In this document: piece by piece, positions 17,763 through 26,190 of the stretch
How positions within the stretch are numbered: position 1 is the first letter of the stretch
Layout of the letters: each line of letters starts with the position of its first letter
Source: Caulobacteraceae bacterium
GTDB lineage: Bacteria > Pseudomonadota > Alphaproteobacteria > Caulobacterales > Caulobacteraceae
Length of the DNA stretch: 64,000 nucleotides
Assembly: GCA_947475875.1 (NCBI GenBank)
Contig: CANJME010000016.1
Coordinates: 1 to 64,000, forward strand
Direction of reading: 5' to 3'
Position numbers and translations under genes: made by a program
The notes under the pieces: model-generated
Seen by the model: only the letters and a program-made list of their open reading frames with translations
Told to the model about the DNA's origin: nothing
The model's database searches: none

Positions 17763-17837
17763 GGACGCGTAGCTCAGCGGGAGAGCACTTCGTTGACATC
17801 GAAGGGGTCACAGGTTCAATCCCTGTCGCGTCCACCA
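17763..17837 (+). tRNA. tRNA-Val (anticodon GAC)
   Basis: A full cloverleaf is visible. The acceptor GGACGCG (17763-17769) pairs with CGCGTCC (17827-17833). The D arm is at 17772-17786 and the anticodon stem is CTTCG/CGAAG. The loop TTGACAT (17793-17799) carries anticodon GAC at 17795-17797, and the T arm is ACAGG-TTCAATC-CCTGT (17810-17826). The discriminator A and an encoded CCA end the gene. GAC reads valine GUC/GUU codons. Confidence 0.97.
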
Positions 17838-17963
17838 GTCTTCGCCTGCGGACTTCGCGTGGCGCCCTCACGCAATAAGGCAATAAGGGGACAGGAGCAC
17901 CATTCCCCTTGGCCGTTCAGGCCTTGCGGGTAACGCTTCCCAACACTCGCCGCCTCGCCTGCC

Positions 17964-18974
17964 TCACCCCATCCAGCTCGTCCCTCCGGACATCCCCGTC
18001 CGCCGTTCGCGCCTCACCTCCCGCTTCGGCGTCGCGATCAAAGCCAGGCACACCGCGTCCCCCCGGTCCGGAGACCTGCCGATCCGCGCCTGGGATTCAA
18101 GGAAATTCTGCGCCTCGTCGATCACCAGCAGGTCCTTGTCCCGCCCTTGATGCCGCCGCTCATCCCCAAGGTGAGGGCATGATCCGAACTCTATCCGCCG
18201 CCCGAATGTGCGCCACACTCGCTCGGCCCCCGAATAGCCGGCCCGCCCGCCGCACAGCTCGGCCATCCGTTCGATAATGCCGGTCATCTGCGTGGCGTCC
18301 CGCCGGAATATCGCGCTCTTGCGATGACGCGTGAGCGCCAGGCCAATGGCCAGGTCCGTCTTCCCACCGCCGGCCGCCCCGCCGAACCCGATCACATCAG
18401 CGGGGCTGGTGAAGGCCTCGGTCTGCGGCCCGGGTAATGGCCGCCATGGCGCAACCTTTCCCGCGTCATCGGGGGGCGCCTCGCGCGGATAGCGCCCGGG
18501 GTTCCTGTGATACATCCCCAGGTACCGGGCCAGTTTGTCCAGGTTCGAGGTCTTGTCGAGCTGGCGCAGGATCAACGTCTTGCCGCCTTTCGGATCCTTG
18601 CGTGTCTCGGCCCGCATCACCTGGGCGAAATCGGGGTCCAGTTCCTCCAGCTCCAGCAACCGGCCATCCTTGCTGACCAGGCCCTGGGGATTGGCGAACG
18701 CCGCCCGCCCCAGCTCCACCGCCACCCGCTCGACCTGAATGCGCGTGGAAAAAGACAGCTCGGCCATCCGCGCCCGGATCTCCGCGTTGATGCGCGGGGT
18801 GTTGCGCAACTCATACCCCTGCGCCCGGGCCCGGCGCGCGCCATAGCCCGCCCGCCGGGCGGCCGCCGCGGCGTTCAGGTCGATCATGTATTCGTCGACG
18901 AACCGCATCTGCCGCGGCGTCAGCGGCCGCGCCGCGCGGGTCATCGGGACTGGGGGTGCAAAATCGGCGGACAT
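17964..18974 (-). pseudogene. Prophage terminase remnant: small subunit fused to truncated large-subunit ATPase
   Basis: One open frame reads into two phage proteins. Residues ~17-120 are a terminase small subunit (LTPRQMRFVDEYMIDLNAAAAA, then ARRAGY, the helix-turn-helix of the Terminase_2 type). Residues from ~170 are the start of a large-subunit packaging ATPase with Walker A GGAAGGGKTDLAIG and Walker B DLLVIDEAQNF. The ATPase breaks off soon after Walker B and the nuclease domain is missing. The sequence between the two motifs is shorter than usual, which suggests internal deletion. No other phage genes are nearby. Position just beyond tRNA-Val fits a decayed element once integrated there. 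Confidence 0.75.
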
Positions 18975-18987
18975 AGCCGCCGACGTT

Positions 18988-19002
18988 ATTGCAATTTGCA
19001 AT
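18988..19002. promoter_or_regulatory. Perfect 15-base palindrome upstream of the terminase remnant
   Basis: ATTGCAATTTGCAAT (18988-19002) is a perfect palindrome around a central T, 14 bases upstream of the terminase-fragment ATG. It could be an operator left from phage regulation. No binding protein is identified. Confidence 0.35.
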
Positions 19003-19050
19003 ATCTGTCCCGCCCGATCGCGTATGACGCGCGTATGACGGACCGGCACG

Positions 19051-19145
19051 CTTCGGTGACAGTTTACAGTGTCACCGAAGTCCCGCCGCCTTCTCTGGGG
19101 ATAGGGTCAGGTCCACTTCGGTGACACTGTAAACTGTCACCGAAG
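19051..19145. repeat. REPIN-like element: two inverted palindromes
   Basis: Unit 1 (19051-19080) has arms CTTCGGTGAC/GTCACCGAAG around AGTTTACAGT. Unit 2 (19116-19145) is its exact reverse complement, with ACTGTAAACT in the centre. The two lie 35 bases apart, so the whole can fold into one long hairpin. A second copy of the element lies at 20735-20819, on the other side of the intervening gene. Confidence 0.8.
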
Positions 19146-19159
19146 TCTAACGTTCGAGC

Positions 19160-20629
19160 CTACTTGTTATTCTTCGTCGCCGCATACCGCGTGAAGCTCT
19201 CGCTCCATTGGTGCGGCATGGCGACCGGCACGACGCTGACCTCGCTGGTGAACTTGAACGGGTATTTGAACCCGCTGTCATAGACCAGCTCGATGAAGAA
19301 GGCGGTGTAGCCCTTCTCCGGATTGGGCAGGCGCACCACATAGTCGCCCTTGCCGTCGGGCCTGGCCCGCGACATCGAATAGGCGTTGCCGATCACGTCC
19401 TTGCGGAAATCCCGGGCGTTGGGGTTGGTCGCCTGCCACAGGTTCACTTCCTTGGGCGTATCGATCGGATGCACATGCAGCGTGCCGTCGGCGTCCTTGC
19501 TGAACGTATAGCGGGGCCGCTTATGGCCGGTGATCACCGCCTGATAGAAGCTGACCATGGAATCCTGAGCGTCGGTCTCGCCCAGGTTATGGCGCGCGTT
19601 GGGCACATAGCGGATGCGCTTTTCCTCCGGCAGGGCCCAGTAATAGAACTGTGAATTGTCGGGGGTGAAGAACTGGTCGCCCGAGGCGTTGATTTCATAT
19701 TTCGGCATCTTCATCCGCGGCCGGTCGCGATAGTTGATCGGGTCCTCGATCGCCAGCACCGCCTGATACTCCGGCGTGCCGATCTTGTGGGGGAACAGGC
19801 CGTGGTTCACATAGTCACCCAGCGAGGACGAGAACTCGCCATAGGCCTCGAACCCGTGCTTGGTCACTTCCTCGCTGTTCAGCGCGTCGATGACGATGGG
19901 AATCACCCCCATCACCCGCTTGTCCACCGCCGCCACCAGCCACGCCGTCCAGCCGCGCTTTGAGCCGCCGGAAACGACGAACTTGTTGACATTGGTCTTG
20001 GTCCCGCCGGCCTGGCCGCTCTTCATGAACTCCTGCACCGCGTCCAGCGCCCGGGTGCCCGATTTCACCATGGCCAGCCGCACCAGCCACTCGGGGTCCT
20101 TGGTGTCGATGAACTTCACGCGGCTATAGGCGATCAGGTCGTCTTCGCCACGCCCCTTGGTCGGATCGTCGGGGAATTTCAGCGGCTGGTTCGGCACCAT
20201 GTGCACCTCGGCCGCCACCGTGCCGGTGTCGACCGCCACCTTCACCGCCCGGGCCGAGGCCGTGGTCGGAACCGGATCGTTGATCGAGCCGCCGTCGATA
20301 TAGAGAAAGCCCCTGTCGCTGACCACGTGGTCCGGCACCACCACATGCAGCCAGTGTTTCCAGACCGGATGGTCGACCTCGCCGGCGCTGCGCCAGGATT
20401 GCGAAGTCAGGTCCAGGATGTAGTCGGTATAACCCGGGCCCTTGATGGTCTTGGCCAGCTTCCAGCCATAGACGGAATCCTTCTTGGCCACATAGGCGTC
20501 CAGCGCCGTCGGCCTGGTCGCCGTGGCCGCCCGCAGCGGCGCTTTCGGCGCATCCGCCGCCAGGATCGGCGTGGTGATCAGGGCCAGCCCGATCAGACCG
20601 CCCGTAACAGCGTTCAACACTTTGCCCAT
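19160..20629 (-). CDS. PhoPQ-activated pathogenicity-related (PqaA-type) alpha/beta hydrolase, exported
   Basis: 489 residues with an N-terminal signal peptide (hydrophobic stretch VLNAVTGGLIGLALITTP, cleavage after ILAADA), hence periplasmic. The family is recognised by KFVVSGGSKRGWTAWLVAAVD, whose GGSKRG holds the presumed nucleophile Ser, by SGDQFFTPDNSQFYY near residue 325 and by NARHNLGETDA (candidate catalytic His). The family was named for a Salmonella PhoPQ-activated gene; its substrate is not established. I preferred ATG 20629, spaced about eight bases from GGGAG, over the TTG at 20644. The gene stands alone between two REPIN-like repeats. Confidence 0.88.
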   Translation of the reverse strand: MGKVLNAVTGGLIGLALITTPILAADAPKAPLRAATATRPTALDAYVAKKDSVYGWKLAKTIKGPGYTDYILDLTSQSWRSAGEVDHPVWKHWLHVVVPDHVVSDRGFLYIDGGSINDPVPTTASARAVKVAVDTGTVAAEVHMVPNQPLKFPDDPTKGRGEDDLIAYSRVKFIDTKDPEWLVRLAMVKSGTRALDAVQEFMKSGQAGGTKTNVNKFVVSGGSKRGWTAWLVAAVDKRVMGVIPIVIDALNSEEVTKHGFEAYGEFSSSLGDYVNHGLFPHKIGTPEYQAVLAIEDPINYRDRPRMKMPKYEINASGDQFFTPDNSQFYYWALPEEKRIRYVPNARHNLGETDAQDSMVSFYQAVITGHKRPRYTFSKDADGTLHVHPIDTPKEVNLWQATNPNARDFRKDVIGNAYSMSRARPDGKGDYVVRLPNPEKGYTAFFIELVYDSGFKYPFKFTSEVSVVPVAMPHQWSESFTRYAATKNNK

Positions 20630-20734
20630 GGCCATCTCTCCCAAAAAGGGCGCGGCTGTTCCCCCGCGCTCCGTACCGCACGGTAACGCAAAGATTTCGC
20701 GGTGACTACGGGGAGAAAAGCGAACGATCGTGTG

Positions 20735-20819
20735 CTTCGGTGACGGTTTACAGTGTCCCAGGTGCGAGCCTGATCGAACGACCAGCGCCGTAAGGGGACA
20801 CTGTAAACTGTCACCGAAG
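20735..20819. repeat. REPIN-like element, second copy
   Basis: A left half beginning CTTCGGTGACGGTTTACAGT (20735-20759) and a right half ending ACTGTAAACTGTCACCGAAG (20794-20819) are inverted copies of each other and of the 19051-19145 element, with one or two mismatches. The right half abuts the btuD stop codon. Confidence 0.8.
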
Positions 20820-21596
20820 TCAAACCCGCGTCAGCAAGTCCACCAGCGGTCCATCCTGCGTCTTCGTAATCCGCGCATGCACCCCGAACACCTGATGCAC
20901 CAGCTCCGGCTTCAGCACTTCCCCGATCGGGCCGTGCGCCACAACCCTCCCCTCAGACAACGCGATCAACCGGTCGGCGTGCCGCGCCGCCAGGGTCAGG
21001 TCATGGACCGCCGCGATGATCAGCCGCCCCTCGCCGCCCAGCGCCTTCAGCCGGCCCATGGTATCAAGCGCATGCCGGGGATCCAGGCCCGTCGTCGGCT
21101 CGTCAACGATCAGCACAGCCGGATCGCCCACCAGCGCGCGGGCCAGCATGGCTCTGGACAGCTCGCCGCCGGACAGGGTGGGGGCTGGCTGGTCCCGGTG
21201 ACCGGTCAGATCACAGTCCGCCATCACCTTGCCCACGCGCGCTGTCATCTCCGCCGAAAACCCGCCAAAGGCCGGCAACACGGGGGTGAGGCCCAGCGCC
21301 ACCAGACGCTCGACCGATATCGGCCAGTCGCAGTGCGGGTTCTGCGGCACAAAGGCCCGCGCCTTCGCCAGTTCGCGATCCTTCCATACCGCCAGCGGCT
21401 TGCCGTCGAGACTCACCTCACCGGCGTCCGGCTTCAAAAGCCCGGCCAAACAGTGCAGCAATGTCGACTTGCCCGCCCCGTTGGCGCCGATCAGCGCGGT
21501 CAGGCCGCGGCCGTCGAGGGTGATGGAAACGTCGTCCAGGATGGTCCGTTGTCCCCGGCGGACGGTGAGATTTCGGGCGGAAAGGACCGTCGTCAT
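20820..21596 (-). CDS. btuD: Vitamin B12 ABC transporter ATP-binding protein BtuD
   Basis: 258 residues. Walker A is GANGAGKSTLL (residues ~36-46), the Q-loop is in FVPQNP, the signature is LSGGELSRAMLARAL, Walker B is VLIVDEPTTGLD and the H-loop is AAVHD. It is an importer ATPase of the FecE/BtuD/HmuV type that powers uptake through BtuC. The substrate assignment comes from context: it is the last gene of a minus-strand series btuB-btuF-btuC-btuD downstream of a cobalamin riboswitch. It is separated from btuC by a 230-base palindromic repeat, so its expression may be lower than that of the upstream genes. Confidence 0.9.
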   Translation of the reverse strand: MTTVLSARNLTVRRGQRTILDDVSITLDGRGLTALIGANGAGKSTLLHCLAGLLKPDAGEVSLDGKPLAVWKDRELAKARAFVPQNPHCDWPISVERLVALGLTPVLPAFGGFSAEMTARVGKVMADCDLTGHRDQPAPTLSGGELSRAMLARALVGDPAVLIVDEPTTGLDPRHALDTMGRLKALGGEGRLIIAAVHDLTLAARHADRLIALSEGRVVAHGPIGEVLKPELVHQVFGVHARITKTQDGPLVDLLTRV

Positions 21597-21602
21597 CTAG
21601 GA

Positions 21603-21827
21603 TTCCTTTCCCCCTCGCGGGGAAAGGTGGCCGCGGAGCGGCCGGATAGGGGGGCGCGCCGGCCTCGACGCTTTGGATCCACAGATGGTGGAATAGGCCT
21701 GAAGGGAGAACACCCGGGCGATATATTGCCGTTTCCACGTGAACGCCTCGAACAGGCCGGTGCGCCCCCCAATCCGACCCCTCGGGCAGGCCCGAGGGGC
21801 CACCTTTCCCCGCGAGGGGGAAAGGAA
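21603..21827. repeat. 225-bp repeat element with perfect 30-bp inverted ends, between btuC and btuD
   Basis: The left end at 21603-21632 begins TTCCTTTCCCCCTCGCGGGG. The right end at 21798-21827 is its exact reverse complement over 30 bases. Each end is itself a hairpin (CCTTTCCCC/GGGGAAAGG). The interior has no gene. It looks like a mobile palindromic element (MITE- or REPIN-like) that fills almost the whole btuC-btuD spacer. Confidence 0.75.
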
Positions 21828-21858
21828 CGCTGGGGTGCGGGCAAGGAAAAGAAACTCC

Positions 21859-22848
21859 TCACGGCGAGGTCCTCTTCATGCGGATGACCAACCAGAAAAA
21901 GAACGGCAAGCCGATCAGACTGGTCAGCACACCCAGGCGGATTTCCGAGCTGGTGTAGATCGCCCGGGTCGCCACGTCGGCGGTGAGCAGCAGGGTGGAT
22001 CCCACTAGCGCCGAAGGGATCAGCGTGCGGCTCGGCTGATGACCGACAAAGGGCCGCACCAGATGCGGGGCCACCAGACCGATGAAACCGATCGCCCCGG
22101 CAACGGATGTCGCCGCGCCGACCGCCAGGCCGACACCCAGCAGAACCAGCAGGCGGGAGCGATCCAGATTGACGCCCAGACTGCGCGCCTGGTCCTCGCC
22201 CAGCGACAAGGCATCCAGCGCCCGGCCGGCGCCGAGCAACAGGGCGCAGCCCACGGCGATAAAGGGACCGGCCAGGATCACGTGGTCCCAGGTGCGATCC
22301 GACAGCGAGCCCAACAGCCACACCGTGATCTCGAACGCCGCATAGGGACTGGGCGCGAAGTTCAGCGCCAGCGCCACGCCCGATCCGGTCAGGGCCGAAA
22401 CCGCGACGCCGGCCAGGATCAAGGTAAGGGTGCCGCCGCCTCTGCCCACCGCAAAGGTAATGGCCCCAGCCGCCAGCGCCCCGATCAGGCCCATCACCGG
22501 CGGGGCGAAGGCGAACACGCCGGCCAGGCCGAAATAGATGGCGATCACCGCGCCCAGCGAAGCGCCGCCGGCCACCCCGAGCAATGAGGGCTCGGCCAGC
22601 GGGTTGCGCGTCAGGCCCTGCAAGGCCGCGCCCGACAGGCCCAGCGCCCCGCCGATCAGTATGGCCAGCACGGCTCGCGGCAAGCGCAGTCCAAACAGGA
22701 TCAGGTCCGACAGCTGGTCGCCCGGCGTGACCACCCCCTGCCACAACGTCACGGGCGAAAGCCACACCCGCCCGGCCATCAGCGAGGCCAGGAACGCGAT
22801 CGCGAGGACGGTCAGGAGGGCGATGGTGAGGACAAGGCTAAGTTTCAC
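21859..22848 (-). CDS. btuC: Vitamin B12 ABC transporter permease BtuC (FecCD family)
   Basis: 329 residues, with about ten membrane helices. FecCD signatures are LFGLRLPRAVLAILIGGALGLSG near residue 55 and NPLAEPSLLGVAGGASLGAV near 95. The cytoplasmic loop that docks the ATPase (GVNLDRSRLL) is near 200, and GLVAPHLVRPFVGH is near 258. It forms the inner-membrane pore for cobalamin import with BtuD. It starts with GTG inside a four-base overlap (GTGA) with the btuF stop, so the two are coupled. Confidence 0.92.
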   Translation of the reverse strand: MKLSLVLTIALLTVLAIAFLASLMAGRVWLSPVTLWQGVVTPGDQLSDLILFGLRLPRAVLAILIGGALGLSGAALQGLTRNPLAEPSLLGVAGGASLGAVIAIYFGLAGVFAFAPPVMGLIGALAAGAITFAVGRGGGTLTLILAGVAVSALTGSGVALALNFAPSPYAAFEITVWLLGSLSDRTWDHVILAGPFIAVGCALLLGAGRALDALSLGEDQARSLGVNLDRSRLLVLLGVGLAVGAATSVAGAIGFIGLVAPHLVRPFVGHQPSRTLIPSALVGSTLLLTADVATRAIYTSSEIRLGVLTSLIGLPFFFWLVIRMKRTSP

Positions 22849-23687
22849 CTGCGCCCCCTGCCTTCCACCGCGACCAGCGCCCGGCGCAAATCCAGCGCCG
22901 CCTTCGCCGACTGCGGCACGCCGCAATTGTACAGTGTCTCCGGATAGGTGATCCGCCGCCCCGCATAAATCCGCATCAACAGCCCGTTCTGCGCATCCGT
23001 CAGCGAAGGCTTCGACGCCGATGTCGCCCCGTACATCAAAACGTCCGGCCGCGCGGCCAGCAGCTCCTCGGCCCCGAAACTGTTGTAGGTCTCGGTATCC
23101 AGCTTGGAGGCGATATTCACCGCCCCCGCCGCCTCGATGATGGCGTTGGCCAGGGTTTTCCGCCCCGGAACCGAATCCCCGCTCCAGGCGGCCACCACAA
23201 ACGGCCGCGGCGGCCGGCTGGCGGCCAGGCTGGCCAGCGTCGCGTCCATCTCGGCGATCAGCGCGTCGGCCCTCTGCGGCTCGCCCACCGCCGCGCCCAC
23301 CTGCCGGGTGATCTGGCGAATGTCCTCGAACGAGGTCGCGCTCCTTATCTCGATCAGCGGCGCCCCCGCCGCCCGCGCCACGCGCTTGGTGACCGCGGTG
23401 GAAAAATCCCCCGCGATGATCAGATCCGGCTTCTCGGCCACAATCTCCTCCGCCGACCCATGATTGATGGGAACGCCCGCATCCAGCCCAGGCTCGATCC
23501 ACTGAATGGCGTCATGGGCCCGATAGGTCACCGAAGCGATCCGCGCCTTCGGAACCATCTGCAGCAACAAAATGTCCGCGCACTCATTCATGGTCATGAT
23601 CCGCACCGGCTTGAGCGTGGGGGCAGGGGCGGGGGCGGCGGCCGGAGCGGCGGGACCGGCCACCAGACCCAAAATAGCTACCGTCAT
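22845..23687 (-). CDS. btuF: Periplasmic cobalamin-binding protein BtuF
   Basis: 280 residues in the form starting at ATG 23687. A hydrophobic Ala/Pro-rich leader (MTVAILGLVAGPAAPAAAPA) is followed by a type III periplasmic binding fold: RIMTMNECADILLLQMVP, VPINHGSAEEIVAEKPDLII, FEDIRQITRQVGAAVG and LLAARPDVLMYG. It delivers B12 to BtuC. The start lies inside the arm of a palindromic repeat (23681-23813), and the frame stays open through that repeat to a further-upstream start at 23831. The mature protein is clear but the true N-terminus is not. The leader from 23687 lacks the usual positive charges. Confidence 0.88.
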   Translation of the reverse strand: MTVAILGLVAGPAAPAAAPAPAPTLKPVRIMTMNECADILLLQMVPKARIASVTYRAHDAIQWIEPGLDAGVPINHGSAEEIVAEKPDLIIAGDFSTAVTKRVARAAGAPLIEIRSATSFEDIRQITRQVGAAVGEPQRADALIAEMDATLASLAASRPPRPFVVAAWSGDSVPGRKTLANAIIEAAGAVNIASKLDTETYNSFGAEELLAARPDVLMYGATSASKPSLTDAQNGLLMRIYAGRRITYPETLYNCGVPQSAKAALDLRRALVAVEGRGRR

Positions 23688-23813
23688 CCCGGCGAACGTC
23701 AGGACCCATTCTTCCTTAGTACGTCGGGTATGGATGATCGCCGCGCGCGCGGCGATCACGCAGGACGCCAGCGCTCGTTCCACGATGGGTCCCGGCTTTC
23801 GCCGGGATGACGG
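23681..23813. repeat. Palindromic repeat element spanning the btuF start
   Basis: The left arm begins CCGTCATCCCGGCGAA at 23681. The right arm ends TTCGCCGGGATGACGG at 23813. They are inverted copies over 28 bases with about four mismatches, enclosing roughly 77 bases that include a GCCGCGCGCGCGGC palindrome. The type is a common dispersed intergenic repeat; here it overlaps the 5' end of btuF. Confidence 0.7.
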
Positions 23814-23846
23814 CTGGGGTTGGCGGGTCAAGCTGATCTCACCCCC

Positions 23847-25811
23847 CTAAAATCCCTTCCTCAGCCTGATCACCGCGCTCCGCCCAGGGCTCACCGCCGT
23901 GTACTGTTCCTGATAGTCCTCATCGAAAAGGTTATCCACGCGGACAAACACCTGGGCCCCCGACCCGATCTCGCGGCTGACCGACAGGTTCACCAGGGTG
24001 TAGGCCGGCATCAGCCGCCGGGGCGAGGGGAAGGCGAAGGGGTCGGTGAAGTCGAAGTCGCGGAACTCGCCGGTGTAGCGGACGGTGAGCGTCGCGGCGG
24101 TCTTCTCGTCATGCCAGGTCAGGTTCACGCTGCCGGCGTATTCCGGTCGGCGCACTTCCGGCAAACCGCCGCCCTCCTCGGCCGTCAGGTGGGTCCAGGC
24201 GGCGAAGGCGTCGAGCTTGTCGTTCACCCGGACATTGAGCGCCGCTTCCACCCCGTTCTGCACCGACACCGTGGTGCGGTTCTCGGGCGTCGACAAAAAC
24301 CCCGGCAGGAAGCGCGTGAAGATCTCGTCCTTCAGCCGGCTGTTGAACGAGGTGACCGCCACGCTGTAACGGCGGCTGTCGGGCGCAAAGTCGAACCCTG
24401 CCTCCCAGCCGCGCGAGGTCTCGGGCATCAGGTTCGGGTTGCCGACGAAGCTCATGGGATCAAAGCCGAACAGCTCGAAATTGGTGGGCGCCGCCAGACC
24501 CGTGCCGGCCGCCGCGCGCAGGCGAAGGCCGTTCATCAGGCCGTAACTCGCCTGGGCGCGCCAGGTGTCGGCATTGGCGAAACGCGCGTTCTGGTCGTGG
24601 CGCACAGACGCGCCAAGGCCCAGGTGACCTGCGAACACGCCTTCATATTCGGCGACGTAGCCGATGTTGTTCAGCACCCGCCGGGTGTTGGTCGGCGTCG
24701 GCGCCCCGACCGGGATATTCAGATAGGTCTCGCGCTTGTCGTCGACCGCCAGGGTCAGCGCCTGGGCCGCGTCCTCCCCGCCGAACTTCCAGGTCGCTTG
24801 GGCCGTGGCCTTGGTGCGGGTTCCCTCGCTGCCGGAGGTCAAGGCGCCCGCGGTGTGCGCTCGCCGATCGGTCTCATTGCCCTGCAGGGTCAGGGCGGTC
24901 TTCAGCCGGCCGTCCATGAGGTCGGCCTCGCCGCGCACCAGGCCCATCAGGGCGCGGCTCTCGATGTCGCCCGACCCGTCGATGAACCGGCCGTAGGTGG
25001 CCGGATTGACCGGGATCCCGGTGTTGAAATCGGCGTCGAAATCTTCCGAAAGGTCATCGGCCTGCATGTTGTTGTAGCGCGCCACGGCCCGGACCCGGGC
25101 GGTGTCCGAAAGGGTCAGTGTGGCTTTGCCGACCAGGTTGAAGTCCTGGTAGTTCACATCGCGCGTGCCGCCGACTGCGCCGGGCTCGCCGTCGGTCGAG
25201 AACCAGGCCCCCGACAGGGCATAGTCCAGTTTGCCGGCGACGCCCGCCTGGCGGACCGAGGCGGCGAGGGTGTTGTTCGTCCCGCCCTCGATGCGGCCGC
25301 GCAGGACTGGCGCCTCGGCGCCCGTCGCCGTGATGTACGAGATCACGCCCCCGATCGCCTGCGACCCATAGAGCGAGCTTTGCTGGCCGCGCAGCACCTC
25401 GATGCGCGCCACATCGTCGGCGATCAGGGTGGAGAAATCGAACTGCCCCTGGAAGGGGTCGCCCGCGTCCAGCCCGTCGATCAAAACGAGGGTGTGATTG
25501 CCCTCGCCGCCGCGGATGCGCACCTCGCTGAACTGGCCGATCGGGCCACCGCGATTGACGGCCACGCCCGGCACATCACGCAGGATGTCGGAGACCACGC
25601 GCGTGCCGCGGTCTTCCATCTGGGCCGGACTGATCAGGGTGACCGACGCGCCCAGGGCGTCGGCGCGCACCGCATCGCCGCGGCTGGCCGAGGCCACCAG
25701 ATCGTCGAGCTGGGTGATGTCATCATCGTCCGCCGTTTCGCCCGCGAACGCCAGAACCGGCGCCGCCAGCAAGGCCGCGATGGCCGTCGATTGAATCAGA
25801 AACCTTCTCAA
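23847..25811 (-). CDS. btuB: TonB-dependent cobalamin receptor BtuB
   Basis: About 654 residues. A signal peptide (RRFLIQSTAIAALLAAPVLA) is followed by a TonB-box region (ITQLDDLVASAS), a plug domain with VSDILRDVPGVAVNRG, VRIRGGEGNHTLVLIDGLD and RIEVLRGQQSSLYGSQAIGG, then a beta barrel of ~500 residues ending in the outer-membrane C-terminus RLRKGF. It carries B12 across the outer membrane. It lies directly downstream of a cobalamin riboswitch. I preferred TTG 25811 (AAAGGCGAC upstream, typical leader); another in-frame TTG is at 25847. Confidence 0.93.
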   Translation of the reverse strand: MRRFLIQSTAIAALLAAPVLAFAGETADDDDITQLDDLVASASRGDAVRADALGASVTLISPAQMEDRGTRVVSDILRDVPGVAVNRGGPIGQFSEVRIRGGEGNHTLVLIDGLDAGDPFQGQFDFSTLIADDVARIEVLRGQQSSLYGSQAIGGVISYITATGAEAPVLRGRIEGGTNNTLAASVRQAGVAGKLDYALSGAWFSTDGEPGAVGGTRDVNYQDFNLVGKATLTLSDTARVRAVARYNNMQADDLSEDFDADFNTGIPVNPATYGRFIDGSGDIESRALMGLVRGEADLMDGRLKTALTLQGNETDRRAHTAGALTSGSEGTRTKATAQATWKFGGEDAAQALTLAVDDKRETYLNIPVGAPTPTNTRRVLNNIGYVAEYEGVFAGHLGLGASVRHDQNARFANADTWRAQASYGLMNGLRLRAAAGTGLAAPTNFELFGFDPMSFVGNPNLMPETSRGWEAGFDFAPDSRRYSVAVTSFNSRLKDEIFTRFLPGFLSTPENRTTVSVQNGVEAALNVRVNDKLDAFAAWTHLTAEEGGGLPEVRRPEYAGSVNLTWHDEKTAATLTVRYTGEFRDFDFTDPFAFPSPRRLMPAYTLVNLSVSREIGSGAQVFVRVDNLFDEDYQEQYTAVSPGRSAVIRLRKGF

Positions 25812-25964
25812 AGCAGTCGCCTTTCGTGTCGGGAGGAAAGGCCGCAAGGCCGCCCCCGACAGGCGTGCGCGCGACGAAATCCGCGCCGGCGCGCTAAGGC
25901 GCGCAGACGCACATTATCTCGTCGCTCGACGGAGTTCCGCACCTGGACTTCCCTGGTCCTGGCA

Positions 25965-26190
25965 TGAGCGACCGCGCCAACCGGTCTCCTGGCTCACGGG
26001 TCATCACGGAACGATCACCTTCCCGGGCGAACCCAGTGGCTGCGGTGGAGAATAACCTCCGCCACGCGATCGTCCGCTCACCGCTTACAGTTGCAGGGAC
26101 AGCCTCAGATTCGACGCTGGATTGGGCGTCTCACTGATGTTCCCGCTAGGCCCTCATCGGGCATCGGCGCGTTCGATGTTCAAGTCCCGG
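25965..26190 (-). promoter_or_regulatory. Cobalamin (adenosylcobalamin) riboswitch
   Basis: Reading leftwards, the conserved elements come in the right order: GGGAACATCAGTGAG, then GGCTGTCCCTGCAACTGTAA followed by GCGG, GCCACTGGGTTCGCCCGGGAA, and the B12 box AGCCAGGAGACCGG near 25985-26000. It ends about 120 bases before the btuB start. In this class, B12 binding occludes the ribosome site or stabilises a terminator, which turns btuB off when cobalamin is sufficient. Exact ends are approximate. Confidence 0.93.

Noticed and set aside
21593-22765. Alternative minus-strand frames overlapping btuC (390 and 547 codons)
   Set aside because: The long versions are either the wrong frame or an upstream extension through btuF; the FecCD permease starts at GTG 22848 in a GTGA overlap.
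23820-25967. A 715-codon plus-strand frame opposite btuB
   Set aside because: btuB has signal peptide, plug and barrel motifs on the minus strand; the plus frame has none.
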